Positions 24,291 to 35,200 of a stretch of DNA of 49,406 nt are shown in pieces. The stretch is from Paenibacillus sp. YN15. Its GTDB lineage: Bacteria > Bacillota > Bacilli > Paenibacillales > NBRC-103111. Under the pieces are notes generated by a model. That model was not told the origin of the DNA. It saw only the letters and a list, made by a program, of their open reading frames with translations, and searched no databases. Position 1 is the first letter of the stretch; every line of letters begins with the position of its first letter. The position numbers were made by a program, and so were the translations under genes. The stretch covers positions 1 to 49,406 of the forward strand of contig NZ_QMFA01000051.1 of NCBI RefSeq assembly GCF_003285005.1, in the 5' to 3' direction.

Positions 24291-25631
24291 ATGGGGAAAT
24301 ATTTCGGCACCGATGGAGTACGCGGCATTGCCAATCAGGAATTGACGCCGGAGCTGGCCTATAAGATCGGCCGTTGCGGCGGTTATGTGCTAACGAAACA
24401 AACCCGGCATCCCAAAATTGTGATCGGATTGGATACCCGGGTGTCCGGGCTGATGCTGGAGGCCGCTTTGACGGCGGGATTGCTGTCCATCGGCGCCAAT
24501 GTGATCCGGCTGGGCGTGGTCTCCACCCCCTGCGTTGCATATATGACCCGGAAGCTGGGAGCGGATGCGGGCGTGATGATTTCCGCCTCCCATAATCCGG
24601 TGGAGGACAACGGCATCAAGTTCTTCGGCGGCGACGGCTACAAGCTGCTGGATGATACGGAGCTGGAAATCGAGGCCCTGATGGATGCGGAAACAGATGA
24701 GCTGCCCCGTCCCATCGGCGCCGATCTGGGCACGGTCCGAGAGGAGCCGGAGGCCAAGCTGGCTTATCTGCAGTTCCTGAAGGAAACGGTGACCTCCTCC
24801 TTCGCCGGCCTGAAGATTGTGCTGGACTGCGCCAATGGCGCCGCTTATGAGCTGGCTCCCCGGGTTTTCCGGGAGCTGGGCGCAGAGGTGATTGCCACCG
24901 GGGCCACCCCCAATGGCCTGAACATCAACGACGGCTGCGGCTCCACCCATCCGGAGGCGCTGATTGCGGAGGTCCGCCGCCACGGAGCGGATTTGGGCTT
25001 GTCCTTCGACGGCGACGCCGACCGCCTGATTGCTATCGACGACCAAGGGGAAGAGGTGGATGGGGACTATATCCTCACCATCTGCGGCGATGCCATGAAC
25101 AAGGCGGGACGGCTGAACCACAGCACTGTGGTCACCACCGTGATGGCGAATATCGGCTTCTTCAAGGGAGTCAAGGAGCTGGGGCTGAACGCGGTGCAGA
25201 CCGCCGTAGGCGACCGCTACGTAATGGAAGAGATGCGCCGCGGCGGCTACAATCTGGGCGGCGAGCAGTCCGGGCATGTGATTTTCCTGGATTACAATAC
25301 CACTGGCGACGGCATCCTGACGGCACTGCAGCTGGTGGATACGCTGGTAAAATCCGGCAAGAAGCTGTCAGAACTGAAGGCCTCCATGCGCAAATTCCCG
25401 CAGGTGCTGGTCAATGTACGGGTAGCGGACAAGAGCAAGTACAAGGGCAACACTGCCATTGACGAAGCCATCGCTGCTGTGGAGCGGGAGCTGGGGGACA
25501 ACGGCCGTGTGCTGGTTCGTCCGTCGGGTACCGAATCCCTCATCCGCGTAATGGCGGAGGGACCGGAGAAGAATCAGGTAGAAGCTTATGTGAACCAGAT
25601 TGTCGAGGTTGTGCAGCGGGAGCTGGTCTAA
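24291..25631 (+). CDS. glmM: Phosphoglucosamine mutase
   Basis: Converts glucosamine-6-phosphate to glucosamine-1-phosphate for peptidoglycan precursors. The 446-residue length is standard. Visible motifs are [12 protein letters not shown], the phosphoserine loop [12 protein letters not shown], the metal site [14 protein letters not shown], and the phosphate-binding [24 protein letters not shown] precedes ATG 24291. A terminator follows; glmS, normally next, lies 19 kb downstream. Confidence 0.97.
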   Translation: MGKYFGTDGVRGIANQELTPELAYKIGRCGGYVLTKQTRHPKIVIGLDTRVSGLMLEAALTAGLLSIGANVIRLGVVSTPCVAYMTRKLGADAGVMISASHNPVEDNGIKFFGGDGYKLLDDTELEIEALMDAETDELPRPIGADLGTVREEPEAKLAYLQFLKETVTSSFAGLKIVLDCANGAAYELAPRVFRELGAEVIATGATPNGLNINDGCGSTHPEALIAEVRRHGADLGLSFDGDADRLIAIDDQGEEVDGDYILTICGDAMNKAGRLNHSTVVTTVMANIGFFKGVKELGLNAVQTAVGDRYVMEEMRRGGYNLGGEQSGHVIFLDYNTTGDGILTALQLVDTLVKSGKKLSELKASMRKFPQVLVNVRVADKSKYKGNTAIDEAIAAVERELGDNGRVLVRPSGTESLIRVMAEGPEKNQVEAYVNQIVEVVQRELV

Positions 25632-25657
25632 TCGTTCTATCCTATAATCATATGTTG

Positions 25658-25695
25658 AAGCCCGCAGCCTCCCGAAGGAAGCTGCGGGCTTTTTT
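25658..25695 (+). terminator. Terminator of the cdaA-cdaR-glmM operon
   Basis: An 11-bp perfect stem AAGCCCGCAGC / GCTGCGGGCTT with a 12-nt loop, followed by a T-run. Confidence 0.92.
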
Positions 25696-25836
25696 CGCCA
25701 CATCGGCGAGAGCCGCGCCGACAGCCCTTTAATGATCATCAAAATTTTTACCGTATCGATTATTTTGTAATCGTTTTCTATCACTTTTGAATATGAAGCG
25801 GCTTCGATTTTATTGCCGAAATACCGTCAGGCGCCC

Positions 25837-25895
25837 TTTACAGCCGCAGCAAGTTGGCTTAGGATGAAGAAGGTGCAGGCGTGACAGCGTTTACT
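25837..25895 (+). promoter_or_regulatory. Promoter with downstream cre-like site for the YesN-like regulator
   Basis: TTTACA (25837-25842), 17-nt spacer and TAGGAT (25860-25865) resemble a sigma-A promoter. TGACAGCGTTTACT at 25882-25895 matches the cre consensus TGWNANCGNTNWCA except for the last base and lies where CcpA would block early transcription. The rest of the 25696-25928 gap holds nothing else I can identify. Confidence 0.5.
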
Positions 25896-25928
25896 TAACA
25901 GGGCCGACCGGCAGAAGGGGGATACGCA

Positions 25929-28226
25929 ATGTCCAGAGCGGCGGATACGCGAAGAAAATCATTTTTCATCAAAGTGTATCTCATATGCATTCTGATTGTC
26001 TGCCTGTATGCAACCATTGCCGCGGGGTTTCTCATGTTCAAGAATGCCCAGGCCCTCTCCCGGGAATGGGATGCCAACGCCGAAAGAGCGGTGGAACAGA
26101 TGCGGGAGCAGATGGACGTCCGGCTGCAGGTGGCCTTTAATCTTGTGTACCAGTTGAAACGGACGGAATACTTCCAGAATTACAGCAATGACACGGTCCG
26201 CAATTATGCCAATATTACGCTGGCGCTGCAGCAGCTGAAGGAGAACCGGGAAGCCTTTGAAAACTACGGCTACCGGATCGATGTGATGAAGCCCAACGAC
26301 AGTCTGGTCATCACGACCTTCGGCACCATCGACAAGGACAAATATTACGGGGAGCTGGTTTTGTCCAGCCGGGATATTCAGGAGATCGAAGCCTACGCCA
26401 TGGAGCCGAAGTATTCCGATATTCTGCTGGTTCGGCAGAAGCTTTCCGAAACTGAAAATTACGGGTACGATTCCCTTTCCTTTGTGAAAAAAGAGCTTAG
26501 CGGCAAAAATGATTTGCTGTTCGTGATTTCCTTCTTCCAATCCGGCTTTTATCCCGATCTTCCCAAGCTGGACAGCCAGGTACAGAGCATCGGGGTACTG
26601 GCGGGGGAACGGCTGATGGATGTGAAGGAGGCCCGGTCCGGGTCCGGATTTCCGGATGGAGCATTGGCTGCGGCCAAGGAGCGGAGAGGCTCCTTTGTGA
26701 GTATGTATGGGGATGATCAGCTTCATGTGCTGGAATCTTCCCTTCTGCCCAACGTCCGTTATCTGTTTTTGGTGTCGGGGTATGCGTGGCAACCGCAGGT
26801 GTCCGGTCTGCTGGTGCATTCCCTCTTGCTCTTCGGGCTTTTGCTGGCGTTGGGGGCGGGAGTGGCCTTTTTGGCCTCGCGGAATATTTACAAGCCCATT
26901 CAGAATGTGCTGACTGTGTTCAGGGGACTGGATCAGGGCAAGAAGGAGCCGGGAGAGGAGGAAACGGAGAGCGTCGACGATATGTCCTTTATTACCGCCA
27001 CAGCCATGAACATCTCCAGGATGAATGACAGTCTGAAGGAAACCATCCGGAACAGCCGGCTTTCCCTGCGGGACCACTTCCTGCGCAATATTCTGTACGG
27101 TATTGCCGGAGAAGCCGAGGTCAGGGAATATGCGGATAAATACGGGCTGGAGCATGTTCGGCGCGATCTTACCGTAGTGGTGATAGAGCTGGTGGACGCC
27201 CGGGATTTGGAGGAGCAGTTCCCCATAGAGACGGTAGCGGAAATCAAGTCCGGCATCTTCCGGATTATTCTGGAGGAGGTCAAGAGGGAATTCCACTACG
27301 AATTAGTGGAACTGGAGCATAAGCGCCATGCGCTGATTGTCCGGGACCAGCAGCTGGACCGGATGAAGCGGGTGTTCACTCATATTTTGTCCGGCATTGA
27401 GGCGGACATGGAAATCCGCGTGGTAGCGGCAATCGGCAAGCCGGTCATCACTCTGGCCCAGAGTGCGGAATCCTACCGGGACGCAGTGCGTCTTTTGGAG
27501 CAGCGGTTTGCCCTGGAGAAGAATACGGTGATCACTGTCAATGATGTGCTTCCGCAAAAGCCGGAGTCCGTCTATTATCCGCTGGAGCTGGAGCGGGAGC
27601 TGATTGGCCATGTTCTTCAGGGGAAGGCCGAACAGGCGCATGCTGCGCTGAACCGTATTTTGGATGAAAATCTGAAGGAGGGGTATGCCGGCGGGGAAAA
27701 CCTGGGGCGCTTCGTCTTTTCCATGGATGTGACGGTGCAGCGGATTTTGAGCCAGCTGAACAAGCAATACCGGGAGCTGGCCGGACAGGAATCCCTGTAT
27801 GATGAATTGAAGCAGGCGGGGAATATCAAACGGGTGCGGGAACGGATTCACGAGGTGTTTGCCGCCATCATGGAGGGAATGGCCAGCAGAAGCGAGAAAC
27901 AGGACCACAGTGTGGCCACGCAGCTTCTGGACCTTATCCATGCGCACTTTAACGAGGATATATCCCTGTCGGGCATTGCCGAGCAGATGAACCTTTCTTT
28001 GGGCTACATCAGTCTGTTGTTCAAGAAGTATACCGGCGAGAACTTCAAGGAATATCTGAACCAGTACCGGGTGAATAAGGCGAAGGAGCTTCTGAATGCG
28101 GAGGAGGAATACAGCGTCCAGGAGGTAGCCGGAATGGTGGGCTGCAACAATGTGAACACCTTCATTCGCATCTTCAAAAAATATGAGGGCATTCCCCCGG
28201 GGCAATATGCCAAACGCAGGGATTAA
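25929..28226 (+). CDS. Membrane-bound AraC-family regulator (YesN-like, extracellular sensor)
   Basis: A 765-residue one-component regulator. Membrane helices at about 12-36 and 291-316 flank an extracellular sensor domain of about 250 residues of the Cache type. A cytoplasmic linker follows, and the last 100 residues are an AraC double helix-turn-helix (ISLSGIAEQMNLSLGYISLL, VQEVAGMVGCNNVNTFIRIF). The AAGGGGG site precedes ATG 25929. In Paenibacillus such proteins sit next to Lpl/Ytc-type sugar importers, as here, and are thought to switch them on when oligosaccharides are outside the cell. A terminator separates it from the importer genes. Confidence 0.88.
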   Translation: MSRAADTRRKSFFIKVYLICILIVCLYATIAAGFLMFKNAQALSREWDANAERAVEQMREQMDVRLQVAFNLVYQLKRTEYFQNYSNDTVRNYANITLALQQLKENREAFENYGYRIDVMKPNDSLVITTFGTIDKDKYYGELVLSSRDIQEIEAYAMEPKYSDILLVRQKLSETENYGYDSLSFVKKELSGKNDLLFVISFFQSGFYPDLPKLDSQVQSIGVLAGERLMDVKEARSGSGFPDGALAAAKERRGSFVSMYGDDQLHVLESSLLPNVRYLFLVSGYAWQPQVSGLLVHSLLLFGLLLALGAGVAFLASRNIYKPIQNVLTVFRGLDQGKKEPGEEETESVDDMSFITATAMNISRMNDSLKETIRNSRLSLRDHFLRNILYGIAGEAEVREYADKYGLEHVRRDLTVVVIELVDARDLEEQFPIETVAEIKSGIFRIILEEVKREFHYELVELEHKRHALIVRDQQLDRMKRVFTHILSGIEADMEIRVVAAIGKPVITLAQSAESYRDAVRLLEQRFALEKNTVITVNDVLPQKPESVYYPLELERELIGHVLQGKAEQAHAALNRILDENLKEGYAGGENLGRFVFSMDVTVQRILSQLNKQYRELAGQESLYDELKQAGNIKRVRERIHEVFAAIMEGMASRSEKQDHSVATQLLDLIHAHFNEDISLSGIAEQMNLSLGYISLLFKKYTGENFKEYLNQYRVNKAKELLNAEEEYSVQEVAGMVGCNNVNTFIRIFKKYEGIPPGQYAKRRD

Positions 28227-28230
28227 ATCA

Positions 28231-28259
28231 AACCCCGGCCAAGCGCCGCGGGTTTTTTC
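28231..28259 (+). terminator. Terminator after the YesN-like regulator gene
   Basis: AACCCCGGC pairs with GCCGCGGGTT (one bulge) followed by TTTTTT. Confidence 0.7.
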
Positions 28260-28298
28260 TTTCGATTACAGAGAGGAAGCAGGGCAAACACCGATTTT

Positions 28299-28313
28299 TT
28301 GAAAGCGCTTCCG
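28299..28313 (+). promoter_or_regulatory. cre-like site upstream of the sugar importer
   Basis: TTGAAAGCGCTTCCG fits the cre form WTGNAANCGNWNNCW except for the last base. It lies about 200 nt before the permease operon, in the leader region 28260-28517, which otherwise shows no gene. Confidence 0.4.
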
Positions 28314-28517
28314 CAAGGTTGCAATCATCAAAAAAATCAATATTCCGCCCTACCAAAAGGATCGTGATCCATCAAAATAATAGCGATTTACGGCAGTTGG
28401 CACCCGATGCTACACTTCAGTCGTGGCCCGGACCGCAAAGCCAATCGTCGATTGATGCGCCATGAGCTCGGCGCAGCCGGAGCAAAAGACAGCAAAGAGA
28501 AGGAGTGGAGCATATCC

Positions 28518-29477
28518 ATGAATACCAAGGCAGCCTTGAAGCAGCCGCAGGCGGGGGCCGTGGCGGGCATCTGGCGGCGGATATGGCGCAATGTAAAAAG
28601 AGACCGCTTTCTTTATCTGATCATCCTCCCGTTTATTGCCTGGTATCTGGTCTTTCAGTATTATCCCATGCTGGGACTGCAGATGGCGTTTAAGAAATAC
28701 AGCATCTACAGGGGGCTGTCAGGGAGCCCGTGGGTGGGCTTTGACAATTTTATTGCTTTCTTCCAGGGACCCTATTTTCTGCGGACATTGAAAAATACTA
28801 TTCTCATCAGTGTGTACAGCCTGATATTTGCCTTCCCGGCACCCATCATTCTGGCGCTGCTGCTGAATGAAGTGAAGAATATAGTTTTCAAACGAACCGT
28901 GCAAACCCTGACCTATCTGCCCCATTTTATCTCCGTTGTAATTGTGGCCGGATTTGTCACCAACTTTTTATCTCCGACCAACGGAATTATCAATTTGCTT
29001 TTGGAAAAGCTGGGCTTTGAAAAACTGTATTTTCTGGTTATCCCGGAATATTTCCGGACCATCTTCATCTCCATGAATATTTGGCAGGGAGTGGGGTTTG
29101 GCTCCATCATCTACATTGCCGCTCTGTCCGGCATCAACCCGGAGCTGCATGAAGCCGCCATTATCGACGGGGCCAATAAATGGAAGCGGGTGCTTCATGT
29201 CACCCTTCCCGGCATTATTCCCACCATCATGATCATGCTGATTCTCAAAATCGGCAGCCTACTTGATGTAGGCTACGAGGCCATCATCTTGCTGTACCAG
29301 CCCTCTACCTATGAAGTATCGGATGTCATCAGCACGTATGTTTACCGGACAGGGCTGCAGGACGGACGATATGATTTGGGAACAGCCGTTGGTTTGTTCA
29401 ATTCGGTGGTTGGGCTGATTCTGGTGATCTGCGCCAACAAGCTGAGCAAAAAATATACCGAAAGCGGTTTATGGTAG
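28518..29477 (+). CDS. Sugar ABC transporter permease, LplB type
   Basis: A 319-residue permease with six membrane helices and the binding-protein-dependent transport signature region (NPELHEAAIIDGANKWKRVL, the EAA loop contacting the ATPase). It starts MNTKAALKQP at ATG 28518, preceded by AAGGAG and TGGAG; the in-frame upstream extension lacks a site. LplB-like permeases pair with a YtcP-like permease and a lipoprotein receptor, which follow. No ATPase gene is in the block; in this family a multipurpose MsmX-type ATPase elsewhere usually serves. Confidence 0.92.
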   Translation: MNTKAALKQPQAGAVAGIWRRIWRNVKRDRFLYLIILPFIAWYLVFQYYPMLGLQMAFKKYSIYRGLSGSPWVGFDNFIAFFQGPYFLRTLKNTILISVYSLIFAFPAPIILALLLNEVKNIVFKRTVQTLTYLPHFISVVIVAGFVTNFLSPTNGIINLLLEKLGFEKLYFLVIPEYFRTIFISMNIWQGVGFGSIIYIAALSGINPELHEAAIIDGANKWKRVLHVTLPGIIPTIMIMLILKIGSLLDVGYEAIILLYQPSTYEVSDVISTYVYRTGLQDGRYDLGTAVGLFNSVVGLILVICANKLSKKYTESGLW

Positions 29478-29488
29478 GAGGCTGACTC

Positions 29489-30364
29489 ATGAAATTCCTG
29501 ACCACCGGAGAGAAGATTTTCACTGTGTGCAATTACATCCTTTTGGCCCTTTTGGCTGCCGTTACGCTGTACCCTTTTCTGTATGTCGTGTCCGCCGCCT
29601 TCAGCTCCTCCGATGCCGTATTGTCCGGGGACGTTGTGCTGCTGCCCAAGGAGCTCACCCTTCAGGCTTTCCGGCAGGTGCTGCATGAGGACGGCATCTG
29701 GCGGGCATACGGAAACACGGTATTTTATACGGCCGCCGCTACCTGTCTGCAGATGGTGGTAACCATAATGGGGGCATATCCCCTCTCCAAAAAAAGATTC
29801 ATGGGGCGGACGCCTGTCAGTTTCTTCATTGCCTTCACCATGCTGTTCCACGCGGGGATGATTCCCTTCTACCTTACGGTCAAGCAGCTGGGGCTGCTGA
29901 ACAGCAGGCTGGCGCTGCTGATTCCCTTCGCCGCGTCCACCTTTCTGGTGATCCTTCTGCGCACCAGCTTCCAGTCGGTGCCGGAGGAGATGGAGGAGGC
30001 GGCCAAGGTGGACGGCGCTTCGGATCTCCAGATCCTGACCAGGATTTATCTGCCTGTCTCCAAGCCTGCCTTGGCCACCCTATCGCTTTTCTACGGAGTG
30101 GGCACCTGGAATTCTTATTTCTGGGCCATGGTGCTGATTCAGGATGAGAGCAAGATACCGCTGCAGGTTCTCCTGCGCAGACTGATTGTGGCCATGAATC
30201 CCACCGAGGAGATGATGGCGTCCTCCGATGTGACTGTACTGTTCTCCAAAGAGACGGTGATCTATGCGACGATTGTTGTGGCCATCATTCCTGTTATTAT
30301 TGTGTATCCGTTTATCCAAAAATATTTCACTGCAGGCGCCATGGTGGGTTCTGTGAAGGGCTAA
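29489..30364 (+). CDS. Sugar ABC transporter permease, YtcP type
   Basis: A 291-residue partner permease with six membrane helices and the EAA loop EEMEEAAKVDGASDLQILTR. TAGGAGG precedes ATG 29489, 11 nt after the LplB-type gene. Together they form the channel for an imported oligosaccharide, possibly made by the secreted protein encoded downstream. Confidence 0.92.
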   Translation: MKFLTTGEKIFTVCNYILLALLAAVTLYPFLYVVSAAFSSSDAVLSGDVVLLPKELTLQAFRQVLHEDGIWRAYGNTVFYTAAATCLQMVVTIMGAYPLSKKRFMGRTPVSFFIAFTMLFHAGMIPFYLTVKQLGLLNSRLALLIPFAASTFLVILLRTSFQSVPEEMEEAAKVDGASDLQILTRIYLPVSKPALATLSLFYGVGTWNSYFWAMVLIQDESKIPLQVLLRRLIVAMNPTEEMMASSDVTVLFSKETVIYATIVVAIIPVIIVYPFIQKYFTAGAMVGSVKG

Positions 30365-30482
30365 GGGGAGACTTCACCGGAGTTTCATATGCGGAAAGGA
30401 GGTGGTGTATACTCAAAAGAGAGCTTGTTCAACAGAAACGGCAATGTTCACTGTGCAAAAATCAAAGGGAGGTTGCAACTAC

Positions 30483-32090
30483 ATGAATCGTAAAGCATGG
30501 ATCGCCACAGCGGCGGCAGCCGCATTGTCGGCAAGCTTGATGACAGGGTGCGCACAAGACAAGAATCAGACGGAGGCTTCACCCTCTACTCAGGCCTCGC
30601 CATCTGGCTCGGCGGAAGGGAAATCCTCCAAGGCCAGCGATAAACCGATCACCCTGAGCATCCATATGCACTATGGCAATGGGGGCGGCGGGGATCAGGT
30701 GTTCAGCGACGATTGGCCCATATTCAAGAAGGCGGCGGAACTGACCAATGTGTCCTTAAAAGGAACCGCCTCCAAAACCTTGACCAATAGCGCCGAAGCG
30801 TATAATTTGATGCTTGCTTCCGGTAATTTATCTGATATTATCCATTTTGGCAAGAAGGAGGATGCCTTCAAGCTGGGCGGCGAGGGCGGTCTGGTGGCGT
30901 TGAACGAGCTTGTGGACAAGTATGCGCCGAACATCAAGAAGTTCTGGGAGCAGCGCCCGGATGTGCGGAAGTATCTGACCTCTGCCGACGGAAAAATCTA
31001 TTATGTCTCCTTTGTCCCCGATGGGGCTGCCTCCACAGGCTGGTTTATCCGCCAGGACTGGCTGGATAAGCTGGGCCTGAAGACACCGACAACCGCCGAT
31101 GAATACTACACTGTATTGAAGGCGTTCCGGGATAACGATCCCAATGGAAACGGCAAGAAGGATGAGATTCCCTACTTTAACCGCCAATCCTTCGGCGTTT
31201 ATTCGCTTCTAAATCTGTGGGATGCCGGAACCAGCTACAAGATTGACCAGAAGACGGATACGGTTGTCTATGATCCCCTTAATCCCGCTTACAAAACCGG
31301 AATGGTCAATTTGGCCAAATGGTACGCGGAAGGGCTGATTGACAAGGAAATCTTTACCCGTAAGGGAGATGTCCGGCTGGTTATGCTTTCGGATAATCTG
31401 GGCGGCTCCACCCATGACTGGTTTGCCAGCACGTACGGTTATAATGCCAAGGCCAAGGATAAGGTGCCCGGCATGAACCTGGCCCCCATTGCGCCGGTGG
31501 CCAGCGTAACCGGAGACAACTTCTGGTATGACTTCCGGGCAACGGTCAGTCCTTCAGGCTGGGGAATTGCCAGCTCCAACAAGTCTCAGGTGGAAACCAT
31601 CAAGTACATGGATTTCTGGTTCAGCGATGAAGGGCGGCGGTTAGCCAACTACGGGATCGAGGGTGAAACCTATGATATGGCGAATGGCAAACCCACCTTC
31701 AAGAAATCTCTGCTGGATACGGGCAATGTGCTGCTGAATCTGAAGAAAATGGGAGCCCAGCAGGAAATCGGCTTCCACCAGGATTTCGGGTACGAGAAGC
31801 AGACTATGCCGGAGGGTGTGCTGGCCTCGGTTAATGAGTACAACGAGAAATACATTAACAAAAAGGCGAAGGTGCCGGAACTGAGCTATACCACTCAGGA
31901 GCAGGAACGGCTGAAGGAGCTGGAAGGGCAGATCGAAACCTATCGGGTGGAAACCGGCCAGAAGTGGCTTCTGGGCGCGGAGCAGGTGGAGGTCGGCTAC
32001 GACAACTTCATCAAAAAGCTGAAGGCATTGGGCATTGAAGAGGTATTGAAGATCAAGAACGAGGCGTATGCGCGGTATAAGAAGGGCTGA
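30483..32090 (+). CDS. Sugar-binding lipoprotein (LipO-like) of the ABC importer
   Basis: A 535-residue extracellular receptor. The start MNRKAWIATA at ATG 30483 follows GGGAGG at 10 nt and gives a signal peptide ending in lipobox LMTGC. A short Ser-rich linker precedes the large class I binding fold (ITLSIHMHYGNGG, then TADEYYTVLKAFRDNDPNGN, a calcium-site-like stretch common in this family). Length around 530 is typical of LipO/YtcQ receptors. It is co-oriented with the two permeases. Confidence 0.9.
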   Translation: MNRKAWIATAAAAALSASLMTGCAQDKNQTEASPSTQASPSGSAEGKSSKASDKPITLSIHMHYGNGGGGDQVFSDDWPIFKKAAELTNVSLKGTASKTLTNSAEAYNLMLASGNLSDIIHFGKKEDAFKLGGEGGLVALNELVDKYAPNIKKFWEQRPDVRKYLTSADGKIYYVSFVPDGAASTGWFIRQDWLDKLGLKTPTTADEYYTVLKAFRDNDPNGNGKKDEIPYFNRQSFGVYSLLNLWDAGTSYKIDQKTDTVVYDPLNPAYKTGMVNLAKWYAEGLIDKEIFTRKGDVRLVMLSDNLGGSTHDWFASTYGYNAKAKDKVPGMNLAPIAPVASVTGDNFWYDFRATVSPSGWGIASSNKSQVETIKYMDFWFSDEGRRLANYGIEGETYDMANGKPTFKKSLLDTGNVLLNLKKMGAQQEIGFHQDFGYEKQTMPEGVLASVNEYNEKYINKKAKVPELSYTTQEQERLKELEGQIETYRVETGQKWLLGAEQVEVGYDNFIKKLKALGIEEVLKIKNEAYARYKKG

Positions 32091-32204
32091 TCTCACCCCC
32101 TGGCTTCTATGAAGGCTTGCATCCGGATTGCGCATTGCGGGCAGTCCGGATGTGACTTTGAAGGCCAGCTCGAATCATCACGAAATATGGAGGGAATCCG
32201 AAAA

Positions 32205-35200
32205 ATGAAGCGAAGAATCAGCTCTATGCTGGTCTGGATCATGCTGTTAGGCATGGTATTGCCGGTGTTTGCTTCGACTGGTTATGCGAATGAGGGCGGC
32301 GTAGGGCAAACGATTGTTGAAAGCGTTTACCAAAACGTATACAACGCGGAAAAGCAGGTAAAGCTGCATCCGGTTGCTGATGCACATATCCACAGAAACA
32401 GTCCAGACACCAACTTTGGCACCTCGGAGCTATTAACGATAAGGTGGCAGAACAGCTCGGCGTCAGCGGATACCCGGAATGCCTATCTAAAGTTTGATCT
32501 TGCCGGTTTGGACAGACTGGAGGATCATACGATCCTTGGAGCAAAGGTAAGGCTGTATATGTACGATACTACAGTGCCTCCATACATGGTGGTGAGAAGG
32601 GTCGGCAGCGAGTGGACGGATACGTCCCTTACTTGGGCCGGCATAATTTCGGAGGGGAATAATGCTCCAGCGGATGGCAATGCCAATGCAAGCGCTCCCG
32701 ATAGTATCAGAGTAAATGTGGATCTGACAAAGACTATTTCGCAGGGACAAGTTGGAAAATGGATCGAATTCGATCTGAAACCGCAATATATAAAGGATTT
32801 CAATGAAGGGAAGCACATCTTTGCCATTGAACTGACAGAACATTCGACAGCGGCAGGAATTGTGAACTTCTCTTCCCGGGAGGGCGAATTTCCTCCGGAG
32901 CTGATTCTGGATGTTGAGGGACCGGAGCTGGCAGCCGTTTCGATCACCAGTCCTCCGGCAAAAACCACCTATTCTGTGGGAGAGAGCCTGGATCTTGCGG
33001 GACTGGCTGTAAACGGTCATTATGCGGATGGGGTATCCCTTCCGTTAACCAATTATGCAATCAGCGGCTTTGACAGCAGCGTTGCGGTGGGGGATCAAAT
33101 AATCACCGTAACGGCGGAAGGGAAAACTGCTTCATTCCCCGTCCGGATTGTGGCGGTTAAAGATACCAGGCTAACGGCTATTGCCGATTCGTTTATTCAG
33201 CAGGGCTCTCCGACGGGAAATTGGGGGAGCGGAAATTATATGACCCTAAAAAAAGATGATTATTCAACCACCAACAGAAAAATTTATCTCAAGTATGATT
33301 TATCCGGCATCAATGTCACAGAACCGGAGGCGGTTATAAAGGCTGTTGTGCTGCTGCACCGAAGTAACGGAGGACAGGGCGGCGTAGGCATTCACAGTGT
33401 CAGCGACAGCACCTGGAAGGAAAGTGAGCTTTCTTGGAGCAATGCCCCTGAATACAGCGGCGCTCCTCTGTCTATCGCAGCAGTAGGAGAAGAAAATAAA
33501 TATTATGAGTTTGATGTGACAGATTATGTGAAAACTCAATTATCAGCGGACTTCCTTTCTTTTGCATTTGTTGGGCAAAACCACAACGTAACGATTAATT
33601 TCGATTCCAGAGAAGTGTCCGAAAAAGAGCCTGTGCTGGTCTTGACAGCTGCTGAGCCTAAGCTGGACTCCATCGAAATTGTTTCTCCGCCGTCTCAAAC
33701 CTTGTATTACGTGGGGCAGGAACTGGATTTGACCGGCCTGATCGTCAAAGGAAATTATGAGAACGGCACCTCATTGGTGCTGACAGACTACACGGTGAGC
33801 GGCTTTGACAGCAGCGCTGCGACACCGGCGCAGACCATAACCGTACAGGCGGCAGGCAAAACGGCTGCCTTCACTGTTGAAATTCAATCGTCATCGGGAG
33901 TCAATCCGCCTGTTTGGCCTGCCGGAAGTGGACTGGCAGCCAGCCCCACCTCCAAAACCAAAACCTTCTTAAGCTGGACCCCTGCCAAGGATAATGGCAA
34001 GATTACAGGGTACAGGCTGTGGTCCGGGGACGAGCTGGTGGCTGCTCTGGACGGTGAGACATTGAGCTATGCCGTCAGAGGGCTGACGCCTGAAACCCAC
34101 TATACCTTCCGCGTGGAAGCGGGAGACAATGAAGGCAACTGGACAGGCGGGCCCGAAGTATCGGTGTATACGCTGCTGGTTTCACCGACTTTGCCGCAGG
34201 TCATCTCCATTGAGAGCGGCCAATTCAACATGGATGACTGGACGGTTAAGATCAACACCCCGTCAGCACCGGGGCAATCCGGACCTGCTGTATGGGAGAT
34301 TGTTGACGGAAACCTGAAGCTTACCACCTATTCAGGCAATGGTTCGCCTCCCCTTCGCAATGTTATTGTTCATGAAACTCCGTTTATCGGCGATTTTACA
34401 TGGACGGGCAAGGTTTCCGTCACACCTCGCGGCGATTGGGATGATCTGGCTGTCGTCTTCAACTATGTCGACGAGGCCAACTATAACTTCGTATCCTTGA
34501 ATAAGAGCAATGATGACAATACTCACGGCATATTTTCCGTAGCGAATAATTCTCTTATGCAGCTTGCAGATTTTGAGCTTGGCATCATGACCTCCGGAGC
34601 GGTGCATGATCTGCGGATCGACCGGACGGGTTCGCTTATTCAGGTGTATCTGGACGGCGATGTGATCGGGCAAGCCTCGGAAGGCCGTTATACAACCGGC
34701 CGGTTCGGATATGGCAGCGCCAACGACCGGGTTACCTTGTCAGAGATGAAGGTATACGGGAGGGAGTTGATCGACATTGCGCCGCCTTCGCCTCCCGGTC
34801 AACTGGCGGCGTGGGCGCAATCCTCAACAGCTATCCGGTTAGCCTGGGAAGCCTCCACCGATGATTCGGGCGTCAAAGCATATTCCATATACAGAGACGG
34901 CGCGTTGCTTGCCGTCACGAATCTTACCTCTTATGTGGATGAAAACTTATTGCCGCTGACGGCATACAGCTATTATGTTGTGGCGCATGATGTTGCCGAC
35001 AAGGACTCGGAGCCCAGCGCAATCGTCAATGTCACCACGCTGGAGCGTGACCCGTATTTGTTCCCGTTCAGTCACAGCTCGATTGACGCTGCGCTGAAGG
35101 AGCCGCTGCTCCAGTTCACCCTTGGTACGGAGTGGGCCTGGTACAGCAAGCGCAGCGGCGCGGCTCTGATGCATCTGATGACGGCGGCCTTGTACGACGC

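Noticed and set aside
25959-27296. Long minus-strand open frame (445 codons) opposite the YesN-like regulator
   Set aside because: Shadow of the plus-strand gene; the plus strand has clear domains and start.
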